A DNA stretch of 41,074 bases, from the NCBI RefSeq assembly GCF_020521235.1, contig NZ_BLAY01000093.1:1-41074 (forward strand), given 5' to 3'. Made by a program: the position numbers and the translations under genes. Shown here piece after piece: positions 38,771-41,074 of this stretch (position 1 is its first letter; each line of letters starts with the position of its first letter). A model generated the notes under the pieces. The model worked only from the letters and a program-made list of their open reading frames with translations, did no database searches and was not told the DNA's origin. Source of the DNA: Microseira wollei NIES-4236 (GTDB lineage Bacteria; Cyanobacteriota; Cyanobacteriia; Cyanobacteriales; Aerosakkonemataceae).

Positions 38771-39469
38771 ATGGCACAATCGGAACAAATGGTTGAGGTT
38801 CGAATTATGACAGGAATTATGCCGAAAATATTACCACTGGAAAATGGCGATCGCATCACCAGGGCAGAATTTGAGAGACGCTACGATGCCATGCCCAACT
38901 TGAAGAAAGCAGAATTAATTGAAGGAGTTGTATACATGGGATCGCCTGTCCGAGTTATTCACGGCACACCACATGCGCTAATTATGGCTTGGTTAGGAAT
39001 ATACTGGATTGCCACACCAGGGGTTAACTTAGCAGACAATACTACAGTTCGCCTCGCTCCAGATAACGAACCTCAACCCGATGTACTGTTACGAATTGAA
39101 ATAGGCGGACAATCAACAATTAGTGAAGATAGCTATGTGGAAGGTGCGCCGGAATTCATTGCTGAAATAGCGGCGAGTAGTGCTTCCTATGACTTGCGAG
39201 AAAAATTAAGAGTTTATTGCCGCAACGGTGTACAAGAGTATTTAATCTGGCAAGTTTACAACCAAAGAGTAGATTGGTTCCGCTTAAGATCAGGGGAATA
39301 TGTTGCTTTATCAACAGATGTAGGAATTATTAGAAGCGAAATTTTTCCGGGTTTGTGGTTATCAGTTCCAGCTTTAGTCGCGGGGAATTTGGTTGAGGTG
39401 CAGTCGGTGTTGCAGATGGGGTTGGCAACGCCAGAACATCAAGCTTTTGTGGAACAGTTAGGGAATTAA
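38771..39469 (+). CDS. Uma2-family (DUF820) nuclease-like protein
   Basis: 232 residues: RITRAEFERRYDAMPNLKKAELIEGVVYMGSPV, PQPDVLLRIE, EFIAEIAASSASYDLREKLRVYCRNGVQEYLIWQVYNQRVDWFRL. Asp, Glu and Lys of the PD-(D/E)xK-like core are present. An internal ATG at residue 17 is an alternative start. Tandem with another Uma2 gene 45 bp downstream; the two are quite divergent, so this is not a recent duplication. Confidence 0.85.
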   Translation: MAQSEQMVEVRIMTGIMPKILPLENGDRITRAEFERRYDAMPNLKKAELIEGVVYMGSPVRVIHGTPHALIMAWLGIYWIATPGVNLADNTTVRLAPDNEPQPDVLLRIEIGGQSTISEDSYVEGAPEFIAEIAASSASYDLREKLRVYCRNGVQEYLIWQVYNQRVDWFRLRSGEYVALSTDVGIIRSEIFPGLWLSVPALVAGNLVEVQSVLQMGLATPEHQAFVEQLGN

Positions 39470-39514
39470 GCGATCGCATCTTTAAATTCGTCCAATTACA
39501 TAAGGAGGTTTACT

Positions 39515-40108
39515 ATGGTAGCTAATCGTGAATCTAAATACATGACTCCCCAAGAATATCTAGAATGGGAAGAAAAGCAACCAATTAAATACGAATATAT
39601 CAACGGCGAAGTGTTTGCGATGACTGGGGGAACTATTCCCCATACTTCGATTGCCCTTAATTTAGCTTCAGCCCTGAAATCTCACGTCAGGGGTAAAGGG
39701 TGTAAAGCGTTTATGGCAGATGCCAAAGTAGGTGTATCTGAAAATGGCCCCTATCACTATCCTGATGTGATGGTAACTTGCGATGAAAGGGACAGAAACG
39801 CTATTCAAGCAATTTATCATCCTTGTCTAATTGTGGAGGTTCTTTCGCCGAGTACAGAAAGTTTTGATCGCGGTAAAAAATTTCAGCAATATCGCCGCAT
39901 TTCGACTCTTAAAGAATACGTTTTGATTGATGCGTCACAGATGAATGTTGAAGTTTTCCGATTAAACGATCGAGGAATTTGGGAACTTTATACTTATGGA
40001 GAAGGAGAGGAAATTTATTTAATTAGCGTTGATTTTCGGTGTGCGATCGCGCTTGTATATGAAGATGTCGTGCTGGAATCAGGCGAGGAAGAAACTATTC
40101 AACCCTAA
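39515..40108 (+). CDS. Uma2-family (DUF820) nuclease-like protein
   Basis: 197 residues beginning MVANRESKYMTPQEYLEWEEKQPIKYEYINGEVFAM, the most canonical Uma2 in the window, with YPDVMVTCD, CLIVEVLSPSTESFDRGKKFQQYRRISTLKEYVLID. The AAGGAGG ribosome site lies 6 nt upstream of the ATG. It is probably cotranscribed with the preceding Uma2 gene. It ends before a palindromic repeat region. Confidence 0.9.
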   Translation: MVANRESKYMTPQEYLEWEEKQPIKYEYINGEVFAMTGGTIPHTSIALNLASALKSHVRGKGCKAFMADAKVGVSENGPYHYPDVMVTCDERDRNAIQAIYHPCLIVEVLSPSTESFDRGKKFQQYRRISTLKEYVLIDASQMNVEVFRLNDRGIWELYTYGEGEEIYLISVDFRCAIALVYEDVVLESGEEETIQP

Positions 40109-40171
40109 AATAAATTATACCACGTCCGTTGAATTGCCCATAATAAAAAAACCTCACAGAGTTGTTGCGTA

Positions 40172-40229
40172 GGGACACGGCATCAGAGATATCTCGGACA
40201 AACAGATAACTTTAATCGTGCCGTGTCCC
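40172..40229. repeat. Inverted-repeat element (GGGACACGGCA ends)
   Basis: The 11-bp perfect terminal repeats GGGACACGGCA and TGCCGTGTCCC enclose GAGATATCTCGGACAAACAGATAAC, shown here only as positions 40186-40210; its complement appears at 8088-8107. It is located between convergent genes. Confidence 0.65.
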
Positions 40230-40272
40230 GGCTTGTAATTATGGGTAATAGGTGAAGTGTTGCTGACGACAG

Positions 40273-40518
40273 TCACAATTGACCCAAATCCTGCAATGTT
40301 TTGATGTCAGCTTCAAAATCTTCGACATCGTAATGAATCGGGATTTGACGACGGGCGAGTTCGTGTTGGAATTGGAGTAGGTGCATTCCTGCTAGGTGAC
40401 TGGCTTTGCCGATGCTGATTTTCTTTTGTTGGAAAAGCATAATGATAATTTCTAACAGTAACTCTGTTTCTGAGATACCGCTGGCTTTGACAATTTCATC
40501 AGAAATGACTAGGCTCAT
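40273..40518 (-). CDS. UPF0175 family protein (antitoxin-like)
   Basis: 81 residues, helical, with the family pattern ISETELLLEIIIMLFQQKKISIGKASHLAGMHLLQFQHELARRQIPIHYDVEDFEADI. UPF0175 proteins contain a helix-turn-helix-like core and usually precede a PIN-like (DUF3368) gene as the presumed antitoxin. Here no such gene follows on the minus strand; only repeats lie between the stop and the Uma2 gene. It is therefore an orphan, or its partner was lost. Confidence 0.88.
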   Translation of the reverse strand: MSLVISDEIVKASGISETELLLEIIIMLFQQKKISIGKASHLAGMHLLQFQHELARRQIPIHYDVEDFEADIKTLQDLGQL

Positions 40519-40808
40519 GGTGTTTTCTGTTTGTCAGGCTGAATGCTTTTGAATCGATGGTAACATGAGTACCACCAGCCCGCCCGGAAATAAATTTCCG
40601 GGCTAATAGCGAAAGTCCATTTCAATGGACTCTAAAACAATATGCCAGTCCACTTGAGTGAACTTAAGCTATGAGATCTGGGAATTGATTCGGTGTCGGA
40701 TGAATGGCGTAGCGAAATATCTTTGTTGCTGTCGAATCGCACCTCCTTCCCCACCAAAATTTCTGCAACACACAGATACCCGACTTCTCCAACAAGTCGG
40801 GTATCTAG
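40519..40808. other. Spacer without genes
   Basis: Holds CCCGGAAATAAATTTCCGGG, a perfect 20-bp palindrome near 40580, the TAGCGAAAGTCCATTT-type hairpin segment and a final palindrome. I see no gene. Confidence 0.55.
40774..40806 (-). terminator. Hairpin downstream of the TPR gene
   Basis: A 13-bp stem (AGATACCCGACTT with its complement) around a 7-nt loop, 2 bp beyond the TPR stop codon. It could terminate the TPR transcript; no T-run follows. Confidence 0.5.
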
Positions 40809-41074
40809 CTAACTCATGTTATCTCGGAGAATTGCCAGATTTTTGCTGAAGATAACGGTATTAGGATGATTGACACCTAACACTCGTTCCGCAATTTCTA
40901 AAGCTTGCAAATACAAAGGTTCCGCTTCGCTGTAGCGGACTTGAGAGTTGTAGAGTCCTGCCAGATTATTCAAACTGAGGGCAACATCCGGATGGTCTTC
41001 TCCCAGCAGTCTTTTTCTCAATTGTAAAGCTTGCAAATACAAAGGTTCCGCTTCGCTGTAGCGGACTTGAGAAT
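40809..41074 (-). CDS. Tetratricopeptide (kinesin-light-chain type) repeat protein, 5' end outside window
   Basis: The C-terminal 87 residues of a TPR protein with 42-residue units (YSEAEPLYLQALxxRxRxLGxxHPxVxxSLNNLAxLYxxQxR). Units of this type are abundant in filamentous cyanobacteria and mediate protein contacts, often attached to CHAT, NB-ARC or kinase domains that would lie beyond the window edge. Two successive units are almost identical at DNA level over about 45 bp with a 126-bp period, indicating recent repeat expansion or recombination. The last unit degenerates (VIFSKNLAILRDNMS). Confidence 0.88.
   Translation of the reverse strand, partial: SQVRYSEAEPLYLQALQLRKRLLGEDHPDVALSLNNLAGLYNSQVRYSEAEPLYLQALEIAERVLGVNHPNTVIFSKNLAILRDNMS

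Overview
The window looks like chromosome from a filamentous, non-marine cyanobacterium, probably of the Oscillatoriales type. The evidence is frequent HIP1 octamers (GCGATCGC), long runs of 7-bp STRR repeats (TTAGCAA/TTACCAA types), cyanobacteria-restricted families (DUF3181, DUF1838, HetP-like, UPF0175, Uma2) and several dispersed palindromic repeat families. No rRNA, CRISPR array, intact insertion sequence or prophage is visible. I recognise one tRNA, tRNA-Arg(ACG).

Layout. 1-8.0 kb: tail of a ribbon-helix-helix protein with two hairpins, an HD-domain phosphohydrolase, gamma-glutamyltransferase, an atypical SDR protein, two overlapping unknown genes, a Uma2 nuclease, a six-copy 51-52-bp tandem array, an NrdG-like Fe-S protein, and a mazEF-type toxin-antitoxin locus broken by two small repeat elements. 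8.3-14.1 kb: tRNA-Arg, moaC, a HetP-like gene and a 1382-residue soluble sensor kinase carrying a UrtA/AmiC-like binding domain. 14.9-20.9 kb: a vMAP-type HTH-AAA protein with an altered Walker B, a 2TM protein, DUF3181, a NUDIX hydrolase, murJ divergent from sfsA, and an RsbW-like anti-sigma factor. 21-30 kb: DUF1338 (2-oxoadipate dioxygenase-like), class III aminotransferase, HEAT-like protein, Uma2, a retropepsin-like protein with a small partner, an aldehyde dehydrogenase and a VOC protein. 30.4-41 kb: a globin-like/transmembrane/pentapeptide fusion lacking the proximal histidine, a gene-poor stretch of relics and repeats, DUF1838, an AbrB-type membrane protein, a PEP mutase/isocitrate lyase family enzyme, a methyltransferase, a small gene behind a structured leader, two more Uma2 genes, an orphan UPF0175 protein and the end of a TPR protein.

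Most genes are monocistronic housekeeping or accessory genes. The most distinctive theme is the repeat ecology. At least three families of roughly 60-170-bp inverted-repeat elements, plus STRR arrays, sit against coding-sequence ends. One family (ends ACGCAAGTTGC) duplicates 5 bp, with target TANTA where it can be read, and has landed exactly at stop codons in three of its five copies. A fourth copy breaks mazF. STRR arrays supply or abut the stop codons of four genes and encode a proline-rich insert in the sensor kinase. A possible metabolic link is lysine/aminoadipate breakdown (aminotransferase, aldehyde dehydrogenase, DUF1338), but this is inferred only from loose proximity.
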